Source of the DNA: Streptomyces sp. P3 | Lineage (GTDB): Bacteria > Actinomycetota > Actinomycetes > Streptomycetales > Streptomycetaceae | Reading direction: 5' to 3' | Length of the DNA stretch: 64,000 nt | NCBI RefSeq assembly: GCF_003032475.1 | Contig: NZ_CP028369.1 | Span: forward strand, 6,944,001-7,008,000 | Shown here: positions 1 to 9,693 of the stretch, in pieces | How the letters are laid out: every line of letters starts with the position of its first letter | Numbering within the stretch: the first letter of the stretch is position 1 | The notes under the pieces: generated by a model | The model's input: only the letters and a program-made list of their open reading frames with translations | What the model was told of the DNA's origin: nothing | Databases searched by the model: none | Program-made: the position numbers and the translations under genes

Positions 1-2
1 TG

Positions 3-386
3 CTGCACGGCGGGACTCCGGTGCCGGAACGGGAACGGATGGTGGACCGCTTCCAGAGCGGCGCGACCCCGGTCCTCGTGCTGTCCTTGAAGGCCGCCGG
101 CACGGGTCTCAACCTGACACGCGCGGGGCACGTCGTGCACTTCGACCGGTGGTGGAACGCGGCGGTGGAGGAACAGGCCACCGACCGCGCCTACCGCATC
201 GGCCAGACCCAGCCGGTGCAGGTGCACCGCCTCGTCACCGAGGGCACGGTCGAAGACCGCATCGCCGAGATGCTCCAGGTCAAGCGTGCCCTGGCGGACG
301 CGATCCTCGGCTCCGGCGAGTCGGCCCTGACCGAACTCACGGACCGTGAACTCACCGACCTGGTCAGGCTGCGGAGGGAGGCGTGA
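3..386 (+). CDS. SNF2/SWI2-family helicase, C-terminal end (5' truncated)
   Basis: The reading frame enters from the left edge and stops at a TGA at 384-386, so only about the last 125 residues are present. They contain the end of the helicase C-terminal (RecA-like 2) domain: the motif V region with GTGLNLTRA and motif VI with the [12 protein letters not shown] signature typical of Snf2-type DNA translocases, followed by the VEDRIAEML tail segment. These proteins use ATP to move on double-stranded DNA. The stop overlaps the start region of the next gene (TGATG), so the two are probably co-translated. This helicase / SWIM-protein pairing recurs in Streptomyces (family knowledge). The upstream ATPase lobe lies outside the window. 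Confidence 0.93.
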   Translation: MHGGTPVPERERMVDRFQSGATPVLVLSLKAAGTGLNLTRAGHVVHFDRWWNAAVEEQATDRAYRIGQTQPVQVHRLVTEGTVEDRIAEMLQVKRALADAILGSGESALTELTDRELTDLVRLRREA

Positions 387-3232
387 TGAGCGAACCGCGC
401 GAGGGTGCCGGGCCGGCCGACGAGGCGCGCCGAGCGCTGCGGGCTGCCCGGGAGCGGCGCCGGCAGGAGCAGACGGTACAGCAGCACACGCCGGAGGAGC
501 GCACCGAACGGCGGACGGACCGCCCCGACCGCCCCGACCGTCCTGCGGCCCTCGCCGCCCCTCGGCCGGCCGACGCCGCCCGCGCGGCCCTGCGCCGCGC
601 CGCCGCGCAGCCCTCTCCCGTCACTGCCGGTCCGGGTCCCGCGGGTGACGCCGGCCCCGTCCCCGACACCGGTTCCGTGGGCGTCCCCGGCCCCGTCGCC
701 GACCCTGGTCCCGCGGGCTGCACCGGTTCCGTGGGTGACGACGGTCCGGTGGCTCCGGTGGCCGGCTCGGTGCCTGCGGCCGACGCCCACCCCGGTCCCG
801 ACTCCGGGGCCGAACCCGTTCCCGTGGTCGGCCCCGGAGTCGGGACCGGCTCGGGTCCCGCGTCCGGCATCGGCGCAGCGGCCGGCCCCGACCCTGTGCA
901 GCCCCCGGGTTCCGCGGCCGGTACCGGTCCCGTGGCTCCGGTGCCGGGCTCGGTGCCTGCGACCGGCGCCCACCCCGGGGCAGACTCCGCCCCTGCGTCC
1001 GTCCCGCACCCTGCGTCCGTCCCGGACTCCGCGTCCGGGACCCGTTCTGCGGAGGCCGGTCCGGGACCGGGTGGCGACGCCGCCGGCACCGCCGCAGGGG
1101 CGACTGCCTCCACCGACAGGGAGGCCGTCACCCCGGCGGATCGCCGGCCCGCGGCGACCGCCGCGCCGCCCGCACCCGCAGCGCCGGCCGCCGTGGACGC
1201 GGCGGGGGCCGACGCCGCCGCGTCCGACGAGCGGCCCCGACCGTCCTCTGCGTCGGACGAGCAGCCAGGACCCTCCTCCCGCCTCACGACCGTCCGGAAC
1301 ACCACGCCCGCACGGGCCGAATCCGCGCCGGACGCCACGACCGCGCCGTCCGTGACGACCGGCCCACGTCCGGGGGACGTCGCCCGTGAGGCCCTGCGCG
1401 CGGCCCGGGCCCAGGCACGCCGCGATCCGTCCGGAACCGAGGCCCGGACATCCGCCGACACATCCGCCGGCACAGATGAACAGTCGGCCCACGAGGGCCA
1501 TGAGACGGCCGCCCGCCGACGGCGTCACCGTCCCGGCCCGAACCCCGCACGTCCCTTCGCCCCGCCCGCCGGGCGCACCGCCGGTGTCCGAGGCGCGGAC
1601 CACCCGCGCGATCGGCTCGCCGAGGAACGCGCCCGCGCGGTCAGGGAGTTGCTCGCCGACTCCTTCCGTATGCCGACGGACGACTCTGCCGGGCCCGAGT
1701 CCGTACCCGAGCCCGAGTCCGTACCCGAGCCCCCATCCGTACCCCGGCTCGAGTGCGAGTGCGAGTCCGAGCCCGGCTGCAAACCCGCATCCGCATCCGC
1801 ACCCGCACCGGAACCCGTGCGAACGACCCGCCGGGACGACGCGGAGAACGGCCCCGACGGCCCCGACGGCTCCTACGCCCCCGAAGACCCCCATGTCCCC
1901 GACGGTCGCGACGGTCATGCGTTCCACGCGCTCTCCGTGGCGCTCGACGACGTCCAACCCCACACCCCCCGTTCCATGGCGGCCCCCTCCCGGGACGGCG
2001 ATCACCGCCGCACCTTCCCGGCCTTCCCCCCGCACACCGGCGGCGACTTCGCCGGGACCTGGTGGGGGAACGCCTGGGTCGCCGCGCTCGAGGAGGGCGC
2101 CCTCGACCCCAAGCGCGTGCTCCGCGGGCGCGGTTACGCCGAGCAGGGAAACGTGGACGCGATCACGGTCACGCCGGGCCACGTCCTGGCCTATGTGCAG
2201 GGCAGCCGCCCCCGCCCGTACCGCGTCCAGGTGCGGCTGCGCACCCTCGGCGAGGAGGACTGGGAGCGTTTCCTGGCAGCCGCCGTCGAGCACCCGGGGC
2301 ACATCGCCGCGCTGCTCGACAAGGAGATGCCGGAGTCGCTCGCCGGGTGCGGGGTGCCGCTGCTGCCCGGCCCCGGCGACCTGGAACCGCACTGCAGCTG
2401 CCCCGACCGCGGTCACCCCTGCAAGCACGCGGCCGCCCTCTGCTACCAGACCGCGCGGCTGCTCGACGCCGACCCGTTCGTGCTGCTCCTGCTGCGCGGC
2501 CGGGGCGAGCGCGAACTGCTGGACGCGCTGTCCCGGCGCAACGCCGCCCGGGCGGCCCGCGCCGCCCTGGAGCGGCAACCCCGTCTCCTGCCGGGTGTGC
2601 GGGCCGCGGAAGCCCTCGCGGAGCGCCGGCTGCCGCCCCTCCCGGACCCGCTGCCCGCGCCCGCGCACCCCGAGCAGCCTCCGGTGTACCCGTCCGCCCC
2701 GAACGGCCCGGACTCCTTCGCCCTGGACCACCTCGCGACGGACGCGGCCGCCCGTGCCCACGCCCTGCTGACCACCGGGTACGACGAGATCGGCGCGCTG
2801 ACCCTCTGGCAGGACGCCGTGCGGCTCGCAGCGTCCCGCCCCGGCTCCGGGCTCACCGTCGCCACCCGGGCCCTCTACGCCTCGCTGTCCTCCGCCGCCG
2901 GCCGCACCCCGTCCGAACTGGCGCGCGCGGTGGCCGCCTGGCGACAGGGCGGACCGGACGGACTCGCCGTCCTGGAGGAGTCCTGGGACCCGCCGGCCGG
3001 CCGCTTCGACCGGGCGCGTCCCCTCCTCCTGGCCGCCGACCTGCCCGCCTTCCGCCCCCGTCGCAACCATCTCACCCACCCGCGCGGCCATGTCCAACTC
3101 CGCTTCGGGCGGGACGGGTTGTGGTATGCGTACGAGTCCGAACCCGGCCATGACGACTGGTGGCCGCGCGGCACCCCCGACCCGGACCCGGTGGGCGCGC
3201 TCACCGGACTGGGCGGCTCGGGCGAGTTCTGA
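386..3232 (+). CDS. SWIM zinc-finger protein with long Pro/Ala/Gly-rich linker
   Basis: Encodes 948 residues from ATG 386 (GTG 383 is an in-frame alternative), overlapping the helicase stop by one base. The C-terminal third is a folded domain with a SWIM zinc finger: Cys670-x-Cys672, then Cys679-x-His681 within HCSCPDRGHPCKH. SWIM fingers bind DNA or protein and often accompany SNF2 helicases, so the two neighbours probably act together on DNA. Residues about 20-550 are low-complexity: Pro/Ala/Gly/Val/Ser/Asp-rich quasi-repeats such as GPVAPVPGSVPA, then Ser-Val-Pro-Glu-Pro repeats near nt 1690-1800. Family members are commonly 400-500 residues, so the linker expansion is notable. Highly skewed sequence also opens long spurious frames on the other strand. 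Precise function unknown. Confidence 0.88.
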   Translation: MSEPREGAGPADEARRALRAARERRRQEQTVQQHTPEERTERRTDRPDRPDRPAALAAPRPADAARAALRRAAAQPSPVTAGPGPAGDAGPVPDTGSVGVPGPVADPGPAGCTGSVGDDGPVAPVAGSVPAADAHPGPDSGAEPVPVVGPGVGTGSGPASGIGAAAGPDPVQPPGSAAGTGPVAPVPGSVPATGAHPGADSAPASVPHPASVPDSASGTRSAEAGPGPGGDAAGTAAGATASTDREAVTPADRRPAATAAPPAPAAPAAVDAAGADAAASDERPRPSSASDEQPGPSSRLTTVRNTTPARAESAPDATTAPSVTTGPRPGDVAREALRAARAQARRDPSGTEARTSADTSAGTDEQSAHEGHETAARRRRHRPGPNPARPFAPPAGRTAGVRGADHPRDRLAEERARAVRELLADSFRMPTDDSAGPESVPEPESVPEPPSVPRLECECESEPGCKPASASAPAPEPVRTTRRDDAENGPDGPDGSYAPEDPHVPDGRDGHAFHALSVALDDVQPHTPRSMAAPSRDGDHRRTFPAFPPHTGGDFAGTWWGNAWVAALEEGALDPKRVLRGRGYAEQGNVDAITVTPGHVLAYVQGSRPRPYRVQVRLRTLGEEDWERFLAAAVEHPGHIAALLDKEMPESLAGCGVPLLPGPGDLEPHCSCPDRGHPCKHAAALCYQTARLLDADPFVLLLLRGRGERELLDALSRRNAARAARAALERQPRLLPGVRAAEALAERRLPPLPDPLPAPAHPEQPPVYPSAPNGPDSFALDHLATDAAARAHALLTTGYDEIGALTLWQDAVRLAASRPGSGLTVATRALYASLSSAAGRTPSELARAVAAWRQGGPDGLAVLEESWDPPAGRFDRARPLLLAADLPAFRPRRNHLTHPRGHVQLRFGRDGLWYAYESEPGHDDWWPRGTPDPDPVGALTGLGGSGEF

Positions 3233-3235
3233 TCT

Positions 3236-3270
3236 CAGTCCGCAGTCCGCGGTCCGCAGTCCGCAGTCCG
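3236..3270 (+). repeat. Short tandem repeat, 7-bp unit (CAGTCCG)
   Basis: Five head-to-tail copies of CAGTCCG, one with A to G, begin four bases after the SWIM-protein stop codon. A further 16-bp unit, CTGTCAGGGGTGACGG, is duplicated exactly in tandem at 3325-3356; its first copy forms the small palindrome CCCCTGTCAGGGG. The 275-bp gap before the ABC exporter contains no credible gene. Such short repeats arise by slippage; the palindromic copies may act as a weak terminator or operator. Confidence 0.7.
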
Positions 3271-3507
3271 GGACGGCGTGCGCCTTCGCGGTGCCTGCGC
3301 CACGCCTCGTGCCGGGCCGGACCCCTGTCAGGGGTGACGGCTGTCAGGGGTGACGGCTGCGTCGGCTGCCCTCGGCTCATCACCGGATACGTCCGCTGCG
3401 TATGGAGAAGGGCTCTCCTGTCCGGTTCTCGCCCTTCCGCATTAAATGCCTGGACTGCGGAGCTTCCCGGACGGGAGACTTCCGACTTCCGAACCACCGG
3501 GAGCGTG

Positions 3508-5481
3508 ATGGGAACAACAGATATGAGAGGCCCGACGCCGGGCAGGAGCGCGGTCGTTCTGGCGTTGCGCCGCTACGGCCTGGAACTGCTGCGGCTACGA
3601 CGACTGGCCCTGCCCGCGCTGCTGCTGCCGGCCGTGGGCAACATCGGCATCCGCTACGTCGCCCCGCTGCTGATCGCCAAACTGGCCGGACAGGCCGCCG
3701 GCGGCGGCGGTCTCACCCTCGGCTCGGCGCTGCCGTACGTGCTGGGCTTCGGCGCGACGCTGCTGCTCGCCGAGGCGGTGTGGCGGGTCGGGCTGCACTG
3801 CCTGAACCGTGTGGACGCCCTCGGCATAGAACACCTGTACGTGAGCGGCATGGACGAACTCCTCGCCAAGGACGCGGCGTTCTTCCACGACAACTTCGCC
3901 GGTTCCCTGACCAAACGGGTGCTGAGTTTCGGCAAGCGCTTCGAGGACTTCGTCGACACGGTGACGTACCGGATCGTGGGCAGTCTCGTCCCCCTGGTGT
4001 TCGGCGCCGTGGTGCTGTGGAGCTACGAGCCGATGCTCGTCGTCGGACTTCTCGTGATGATCGCGCTGACCGTGGTGGCCGCGACGCCGGTGATCCGTCG
4101 CCGGCAGATGCTCGTCCACGACCGTGAGGCGGCGATCGCCCGGGTCTCCGGACATGTAGCCGACAGTCTCGCGAACATGGAGACCATCCGGGCGTTCGCG
4201 GCCGAGCGGCGGGAGGCCGACGAACACCGCAGCCGGGTCGCGGAATCCCGGCACCTGATGCTGCGGTCGTGGGACTACGGCAATCTGCGCGTCGACACCC
4301 TGATCGCCCCTCTGTCGGTGCTGACGAACGTGCTGGGCCTGGTGGTCGCCATCGCCTTAGGAGGCCCCGGCCAGGGAGTGGAGGAGGTCGTCGTCGCGTT
4401 CACCTACTACTCCAACGCGACCCAGATCATGTTCGAGTTCAACCAGATCTACCGGCGTCTGGAAAGCTCGATGACCGAGGCCGCGCAGTTCACGGAGCTG
4501 CTGCTGGATCCGCCCACCGTGCTCGACCCGGCGGAACCCCAACCGCTCGCGGCCCGGGACACCGGCATTCGCTTCGAGGCGGTGACCTTCGCCCACGCGG
4601 GCGCGAAGCCGATCTTCCAGAAACTCGAACTGGACGTGCCCGCCGGCGCGCGGATCGGTCTGGTCGGCAGGTCCGGCGGCGGCAAGACCACACTCACCCG
4701 GCTCCTGCTGCGGATGTCGGACATCGACGGCGGACGCATCCTGATCGGCGGTCAGGACATCAGCCGATTGCGCCAGAGCGACCTGCGCTCCCTGATCGCC
4801 TATGTCCCGCAGGACCCCGCCATGTTCCACCGCAGCCTGCGGGACAACATCGCCTTCGCCCGGCCCGGCGCCACCGACGAGGAGATCCGCGCCGCGGCCA
4901 CGGCGGCACACGTCACGGAGTTCGCCGACCAACTCCCGGATGGATTCGGCACCTTGGTGGGGGAGCGGGGAGTGAAGCTCTCGGGCGGCCAGCGACAGCG
5001 CGTCGCCCTCGCCAGGGCCATCCTGCGCGACGCCCCGATCCTGCTGCTAGACGAGGCGACCAGCGCGCTGGACTCGGAGAGCGAACTCCTCGTCCAGGAC
5101 GCCCTGTGGCGGTTGATGGAAGGACGCACGGCCCTGGTGGTGGCCCACCGGCTGAGCACCGTCGCCGGCATGGACCGTCTCGTCGTCCTCGACCGGGGGA
5201 GCGTCGTCGAGGAGGGATCCCACGAGGAGTTGCTCGCGGCGAACGGCGCCTACGCCAAGCTGTGGCAGCACCAGTCGGGCGGCTTCCTCGGCGAGAGCTC
5301 CGAGCCGTCCCCGGGATGCCCGGCCACGGAACGTCCCACCACCGGACGCCCGGTCCCGGGAGCCGGCCCCGGCGGGCTGCCCGGACCGGCCGATCCCCCA
5401 CCGGACCAGGGCCAGGGCCAGGGACCGTACCCGGACCCGGAAACGTCGTCGCACGTCAGTACGGGCACCGGGGCCGTGTGA
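3508..5481 (+). CDS. ABC exporter, fused permease and ATPase
   Basis: About 657 residues from ATG 3508 (GTG 3505 and ATG 3523 are alternatives). The N-terminal 300 residues form an ABC type-1 exporter membrane domain with about six hydrophobic segments. The C-terminal half is the nucleotide-binding domain: Walker A GRSGGGKTT (Lys393), signature LSGGQ (491-495), Walker B ILLLDE (Asp515, Glu516) and the switch histidine in VVAHRLS. It should pump a hydrophobic substrate out of the cell as a homo- or heterodimer; no partner half-transporter is adjacent and the substrate cannot be told from sequence. The last ~60 residues are Pro/Gly-rich and disordered. Transcription probably ends at the hairpin at 5588-5616. 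Confidence 0.93.
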   Translation: MGTTDMRGPTPGRSAVVLALRRYGLELLRLRRLALPALLLPAVGNIGIRYVAPLLIAKLAGQAAGGGGLTLGSALPYVLGFGATLLLAEAVWRVGLHCLNRVDALGIEHLYVSGMDELLAKDAAFFHDNFAGSLTKRVLSFGKRFEDFVDTVTYRIVGSLVPLVFGAVVLWSYEPMLVVGLLVMIALTVVAATPVIRRRQMLVHDREAAIARVSGHVADSLANMETIRAFAAERREADEHRSRVAESRHLMLRSWDYGNLRVDTLIAPLSVLTNVLGLVVAIALGGPGQGVEEVVVAFTYYSNATQIMFEFNQIYRRLESSMTEAAQFTELLLDPPTVLDPAEPQPLAARDTGIRFEAVTFAHAGAKPIFQKLELDVPAGARIGLVGRSGGGKTTLTRLLLRMSDIDGGRILIGGQDISRLRQSDLRSLIAYVPQDPAMFHRSLRDNIAFARPGATDEEIRAAATAAHVTEFADQLPDGFGTLVGERGVKLSGGQRQRVALARAILRDAPILLLDEATSALDSESELLVQDALWRLMEGRTALVVAHRLSTVAGMDRLVVLDRGSVVEEGSHEELLAANGAYAKLWQHQSGGFLGESSEPSPGCPATERPTTGRPVPGAGPGGLPGPADPPPDQGQGQGPYPDPETSSHVSTGTGAV

Positions 5482-5587
5482 CCGGGTTCGGCGGACGGCC
5501 CTCCTGAGGCGGCGTCCGGTCTCCGAGGCCTGCGCCCCGGGTCGAAAGGCCGTGCCGACGCCGGGCCGGGCCTGCCCGCGCGCACGG

Positions 5588-5616
5588 ATGGGCTCCTCCT
5601 GGCAGGAGGAGCCCAT
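5588..5616. terminator. Perfect hairpin, likely bidirectional terminator
   Basis: A perfect inverted repeat, ATGGGCTCCTCCT and its complement around a GGC loop (13-bp stem), lies between the end of the ABC exporter on the plus strand and the permease remnant on the minus strand. There is no T-tract, as is usual for Streptomyces terminators. Its position between convergent units suits termination from both sides. Confidence 0.75.
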
Positions 5617-5624
5617 GTCCCGGC

Positions 5625-6120
5625 CCGTACCGGGGGCTGTTCCGTGCGCAGGCCCGCGGGGCGCATCATGCGCAGCAGCAGCAGCAGCGGCAGGCCGAGC
5701 AGGGCTCCCGCCAGCGCCTCGCCCGCCGCGATCCGCCGGGTCGTCCCCCGGTCGGAGCCGACCAGGCGCAGCGCGGCGAGGCGGCGGTCGCGGCGTTCGC
5801 CGCCGAAGCGGACGGCGGCGGCGATGAACACGGCGACCGGCGTCAGCAGCACGACGAACACGACCGCGATCATGAGCAGCGGCACCGGGTCGGTCTTCTC
5901 GGGTTCCGCGTCCGGTTTGCCGAACTCGGTCAGCCGCGTCACCAGGGAGGCGTACGACAGCGTCAGCCCCGAGGCTCCGGCGTAGTGGGCGAGTTCGTGC
6001 GAGCCGATCAGCCCGCGCTCGCCGGTCGTTCCGGTGATCTTGTACGGCAGGCGCTCGCGCAGCGGTTTCGCGTCGTCCCCGTCGTCGCAGCCGGTTGCGT
6101 CGAAGACACGCCACCCCGCC
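5625..6120 (-). pseudogene. FtsX-like permease remnant
   Basis: On the minus strand an open stretch encodes an FtsX-type permease piece: a soluble part with ERGLIGSHELAHYAG and LTLSYASLVTRL, one membrane segment (about 5850-5900, AVVFVVLLTPVAVFIAAAVRF) and a cytoplasmic ERRDRRLAALRLVGS motif that matches the loop after a TM helix in MacB/FtsX permeases. It has no start codon, has lost the N-terminal part and runs into unrelated sequence near 5640 before any normal C-terminus. It is therefore a truncated relic abutting the end of the CBS-domain gene. No partner ATPase is nearby. Family assignment rests on motif resemblance. Confidence 0.65.
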
Positions 6121-6159
6121 CCGCGGCCGTGCCCTCGCGGCCCGTGGCCTGTCGGCCCC

Positions 6160-6864
6160 TCACGCGCGCGATGTGTTCTCGGCGTCGCTCGTCGGGTCGG
6201 GGCGCGGCCCGGCGGAGCGGTCGGGCTCGGAGACGTCGAAGTCCACGTCCACGACCCCCTCGACGGCCCGGATCAGACGCGCGGCCACGGGGATCAGGGA
6301 GGTGTCGCGGATACGGCCGCCGAGCGTCACGACCCCGTCCCGCACCGCCACGCGTACGGACGACGTCGACGCGGGGAAGAGGTACGACACCACCTCCCGG
6401 CGCACCTCCTCGACGATGTCGTCGTCATCGCGCAGAAACACCTTCAGCAGGTCGGCGCGGCTGACGATGCCCTGCAGCATGCCCACGTCGTCGACGACGG
6501 GCAGCCGTTTGACCTTCGCCCGGGCCATGGTCCGAGCGGCCTGGGAAAGCGTCGTGTCGGCCGGGACGGTGAGCGCCGGTGACGTCATCAGCTCCCCGGC
6601 GGTCACCGCGCCGGCCTTCGCCAGGTCGGACAGCCGCCGCAGCTGGGTCTCCCGGTCGGGGTCGCTGTCGCGGAACTCCTCCTTGGGCAGCAGGTCGGCC
6701 TCGGACACGATTCCGACGACCCGGCCCTCGCCCTCCAGGACGGGCAGGGCGCTGACCTTCCAGTCCTGCATCATCCGCACGATCTCCTTGAAGGAGGCGC
6801 CGCGGCCGATGGCGGCCACGGTCTGGGTCATCACATCGCTGACGATGTGCGGGGTGCCGTGCAT
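6160..6864 (-). CDS. CBS-pair and BON domain protein
   Basis: Encodes 234 residues from ATG 6864, preceded by a clear GGAGAGGGAG ribosome site. Two CBS motifs (about residues 8-60 and 95-150) form a Bateman module that usually binds adenine nucleotides. A BON domain follows (about 155-225, with [16 protein letters not shown]), which in other proteins binds membranes or ligands. This CBS-CBS-BON layout is common in Streptomyces, and CBS proteins belong to the mycobacterial DosR hypoxia regulon (established). Its divergent position beside pyruvate formate-lyase supports an energy- or redox-sensing role, but the direct partner is unknown. The ORF remains open upstream, but the RBS and homology start favour 6864. 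Confidence 0.9.
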   Translation of the reverse strand: MHGTPHIVSDVMTQTVAAIGRGASFKEIVRMMQDWKVSALPVLEGEGRVVGIVSEADLLPKEEFRDSDPDRETQLRRLSDLAKAGAVTAGELMTSPALTVPADTTLSQAARTMARAKVKRLPVVDDVGMLQGIVSRADLLKVFLRDDDDIVEEVRREVVSYLFPASTSSVRVAVRDGVVTLGGRIRDTSLIPVAARLIRAVEGVVDVDFDVSEPDRSAGPRPDPTSDAENTSRA

Positions 6865-7431
6865 GACGTCTCCCTCTCCTTCGGCGCTGTCACTTCGAGT
6901 CGTCGGCGCAGCCGCGGTGCCCGGCCGGCGACGACCGCAGCGTGCAGGCCGTGGCGGGAGCGTTCCCGACGTGCCTGCGGTGCGTTCGAACCTGCGCATC
7001 CAGCGTGCTCCCCGTGTCCGGCGCCGGACGAGGGGCCGCCCGGCCCCGCGGGCGGGCCGCCCGGCCCCGCGGCCGGGTCCTTCGGCACCCTGCGGCGGAA
7101 CGGTCCTGGACGTGGGACGAGGACGACAGACGACTCGGCGGAAGGTGGTGTGCACGGTGGCCGCGCCGCGGCGGCAGGGGTCACCCACGACCGGGGCACC
7201 CCGGCCGGCCAACGGAGCCGCCCCGGTCCGACGGGTACCGGACCGGGCCGAGCGGGTCGTCCTCCTCGGCCGCCGGGCTCGTCGTCAGGTCCGGGCCGGG
7301 ACCAACGGCCCGGCGGACGGGGGCCCGATGGCGCGCTCCGGGTACGCCGACCGACCCTCCTCCCCGGCGCCGTGAGCGACGACCATCGACAGGACGGAAA
7401 GTTCACACGGCAGACGAGGGAGAGACCGGCG
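6865..7431. other. Divergent intergenic region with GC-rich tandem repeat
   Basis: No credible gene lies between the CBS protein and pyruvate formate-lyase. A 19-bp unit, GGGCCGCCCGGCCCCGCGG, occurs twice in tandem (7033-7051 and 7054-7072). The hypoxia-type dyad at 7298-7311 is the only regulatory site recognised. Both genes should have their promoters here. Confidence 0.6.
7298..7311 (+). promoter_or_regulatory. Hypoxia-type dyad upstream of pflB
   Basis: GGGAC-CAAC-GGCCC, a 14-bp imperfect inverted repeat 121 bp before the pflB start. It resembles dyads before the response regulator (10747), narG (18922) and the PPOX gene (20982). Such sites resemble DevR/OsdR-type boxes (established for DosR relatives); binding here is inferred. 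Confidence 0.55.
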
Positions 7432-9693
7432 ATGACCGCAACGGTGACAGCTGGACCCCGGGCGACGACCGAGGCATGGCGCGACTTCGCCGGCGCGCAG
7501 TGGCGGGAGAACGTCGACGTGCGCGACTTCATCCAGGCCAACTACACACCGTACGAAGGTGATCACACGTTCCTGGCCGGGCCGACCGAGCGCACGCTCG
7601 CCGTCTGGGAGAAGGTCGCCCGGCTGTTCCCCGAGGAACGGCGCCGGGGCGTCCTCGACGTCGACCCGGGCACACCGTCCACCATCACCTCGCACCGGCC
7701 GGGCTTCATCGACCGCGACCGGGAACTGATCGTCGGCCTGCAGACGGACGCCCCGCTCCGGCGGGCGATCATGCCCAACGGCGGGCTGCGGATGGTGGAG
7801 AACGGTCTGAAGGCGTACGGCTACCAGGCCGACCCCTTCGTCACCCGCGTCTTCAGCAACTACCGCAAGACCCACAACGACGGCGTCTTCGACGCCTACA
7901 CCCCCGCCATGCGGGCCGCCCGCAAGGCCGGGATCATCACCGGGCTGCCGGACGCCTACGGGCGCGGCCGGATCATCGGCGACTACCGGCGCGTCGCGCT
8001 GTACGGCACGGCACGGCTGATCGAGGCCAAGCGCGCGGACCTGGCCCTGCTGGACGCATCGCCCTCCACTCCGGACGTCATCCGTGACCGCGAGGAACTG
8101 GCCGAGCAGATCCGGGCGTTGGGCGAGCTGACCGAGATGGCGGCCTCGTACGGCTGCGACGTCTCGCGTCCCGCCACGACCGCGCACGAGGCGGTGCAGT
8201 GGCTCTACCTCGGCTTCCTCGCGGCGGTGAAGGAGCAGAACGGCGCGGCGATGTCGCTGGGCCGCACCTCCACCTTCCTGGACGTCTACCTCCAGCGTGA
8301 CCTGGACGAAGGCCGCATCGACGAGACCCGGGCACAGGAGCTGATCGACGACTTCGTGATCAAGCTGCGGATCGTGCGGTTCCTGCGCACCCCCGAGTAC
8401 GACGCGCTGTTCTCCGGCGACCCGACCTGGGTGACGGAGTCCATCGGCGGTATCGGCACCGACGGACGCCCGCTGGTCACCCGCACCTCCTTCCGCTTCC
8501 TGCAGACCCTCTACAACCTCGGCCCGGCTCCCGAGCCCAACCTGACCGTCCTGTGGTCGCCGCGGCTGCCGGACGGCTTCAAGCGGTTCTGCGCGCAGGT
8601 CTCCATCGACACCAGCGCGATCCAGTACGAGTCCGACGACCTGATGCGCCCGCGTACCGGCGACGACACGGCGATCGCCTGTTGCGTGTCCGCGATGGCG
8701 GTCGGCAGGCAGATGCAGTTCTTCGGGGCGCGGGTCAACCTGGCCAAGGCGCTGCTGTACGCGGTCAACGGTGGCCGGGACGAGATGACCGGCGAGCAGG
8801 TCGCGCCCCCGACGCCCCCGCTGACCGGTGAGTACCTGGACTACGAGGAACTGTCGGCGGCGTACGACCGCGTGCTGGACTGGCTGGCGCAGACCTACGT
8901 CGACGCGCTGAACGTCATCCACTACATGCACGACAAGTACGCCTACGAACGCATCGAGATGGCGCTGCACGACTATCCGGTGCACCGGTTCATGGCGTGC
9001 GGGATCGCCGGCCTGTCGGTCACCGTGGACAGTCTGTCCGCCGTCAAGCACGCGCGGGTGAAGGTCTTCCGCGACGCCACCGGACTCGCCGTCGACTTCC
9101 GGACCGAAGGGGAGTTCCCGGCGTACGGCAACAACGACGACCGGGCGGACGACCTCGCCGTCGGCCTGGTGGAGTCGTTCATGACGAAGGTGCGCAGGCG
9201 CCCCACGTACCGCGACGCCGAGCACACCCAGTCGGTGCTGACGATCACCTCCAACGTCGTGTACGGCAAGCACACCGGCAACACGCCCGACGGCCGCCGC
9301 GCCGGCGCCCCGTTCGCGCCCGGAGCCAACCCGATGAACGGCCGGGACCGCCACGGGGTGGCCGCCTCGGCCCTCTCGGTGGCCAAGCTCCCGTACGAGC
9401 AGGCCCGCGACGGCATCTCGCTGACCACGACGATCACGCCCGAGGGACTGGGCCACGACCCGGCCGAGCGGGCGGGACACCTGGTCGGCATCCTCGACGC
9501 GTACACGGCCTCCGGCGGCTTCCACATGAACGTCAACGTCCTGGACCGGGCGACGCTCGAGGACGCCATGGAGCACCCGGAGAAGTACCCGGAGCTGACG
9601 GTCCGGGTCTCCGGGTACGCGGTCAACTTCGTCCGCCTGACCCGCGAGCAGCAGCTCGACGTGATCAGCCGCACCTTCCACGGATCACTGTGA
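7432..9693 (+). CDS. pflB: Pyruvate formate-lyase (formate C-acetyltransferase)
   Basis: Encodes 753 residues, close to the 760 of E. coli PflB. The enzyme cleaves pyruvate with CoA to acetyl-CoA and formate by a glycyl radical mechanism in the cytoplasm without oxygen. Both hallmarks are present: adjacent catalytic Cys417-Cys418 in AIACCVSAM, and the radical glycine Gly728 in RVSGYAV near the C-terminus. The start ATG 7432 follows GAGGGAGAG and matches the family N-terminus. The activase gene overlaps the stop codon. This is unusual in Streptomyces, regarded as obligate aerobes; an oxygen-destroyed radical enzyme implies use in hypoxic hyphae. A dyad at 7298 may bind the OsdR-like regulator encoded downstream. 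No formate dehydrogenase or formate channel gene is in the window. Confidence 0.96.
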   Translation: MTATVTAGPRATTEAWRDFAGAQWRENVDVRDFIQANYTPYEGDHTFLAGPTERTLAVWEKVARLFPEERRRGVLDVDPGTPSTITSHRPGFIDRDRELIVGLQTDAPLRRAIMPNGGLRMVENGLKAYGYQADPFVTRVFSNYRKTHNDGVFDAYTPAMRAARKAGIITGLPDAYGRGRIIGDYRRVALYGTARLIEAKRADLALLDASPSTPDVIRDREELAEQIRALGELTEMAASYGCDVSRPATTAHEAVQWLYLGFLAAVKEQNGAAMSLGRTSTFLDVYLQRDLDEGRIDETRAQELIDDFVIKLRIVRFLRTPEYDALFSGDPTWVTESIGGIGTDGRPLVTRTSFRFLQTLYNLGPAPEPNLTVLWSPRLPDGFKRFCAQVSIDTSAIQYESDDLMRPRTGDDTAIACCVSAMAVGRQMQFFGARVNLAKALLYAVNGGRDEMTGEQVAPPTPPLTGEYLDYEELSAAYDRVLDWLAQTYVDALNVIHYMHDKYAYERIEMALHDYPVHRFMACGIAGLSVTVDSLSAVKHARVKVFRDATGLAVDFRTEGEFPAYGNNDDRADDLAVGLVESFMTKVRRRPTYRDAEHTQSVLTITSNVVYGKHTGNTPDGRRAGAPFAPGANPMNGRDRHGVAASALSVAKLPYEQARDGISLTTTITPEGLGHDPAERAGHLVGILDAYTASGGFHMNVNVLDRATLEDAMEHPEKYPELTVRVSGYAVNFVRLTREQQLDVISRTFHGSL

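Noticed and set aside
191..3151. Long minus-strand open frame (986 codons) opposite the SWIM gene
   Set aside because: Gly/Arg/Val-rich shadow caused by GC-biased codons of the plus-strand gene; no domain, no ribosome site.
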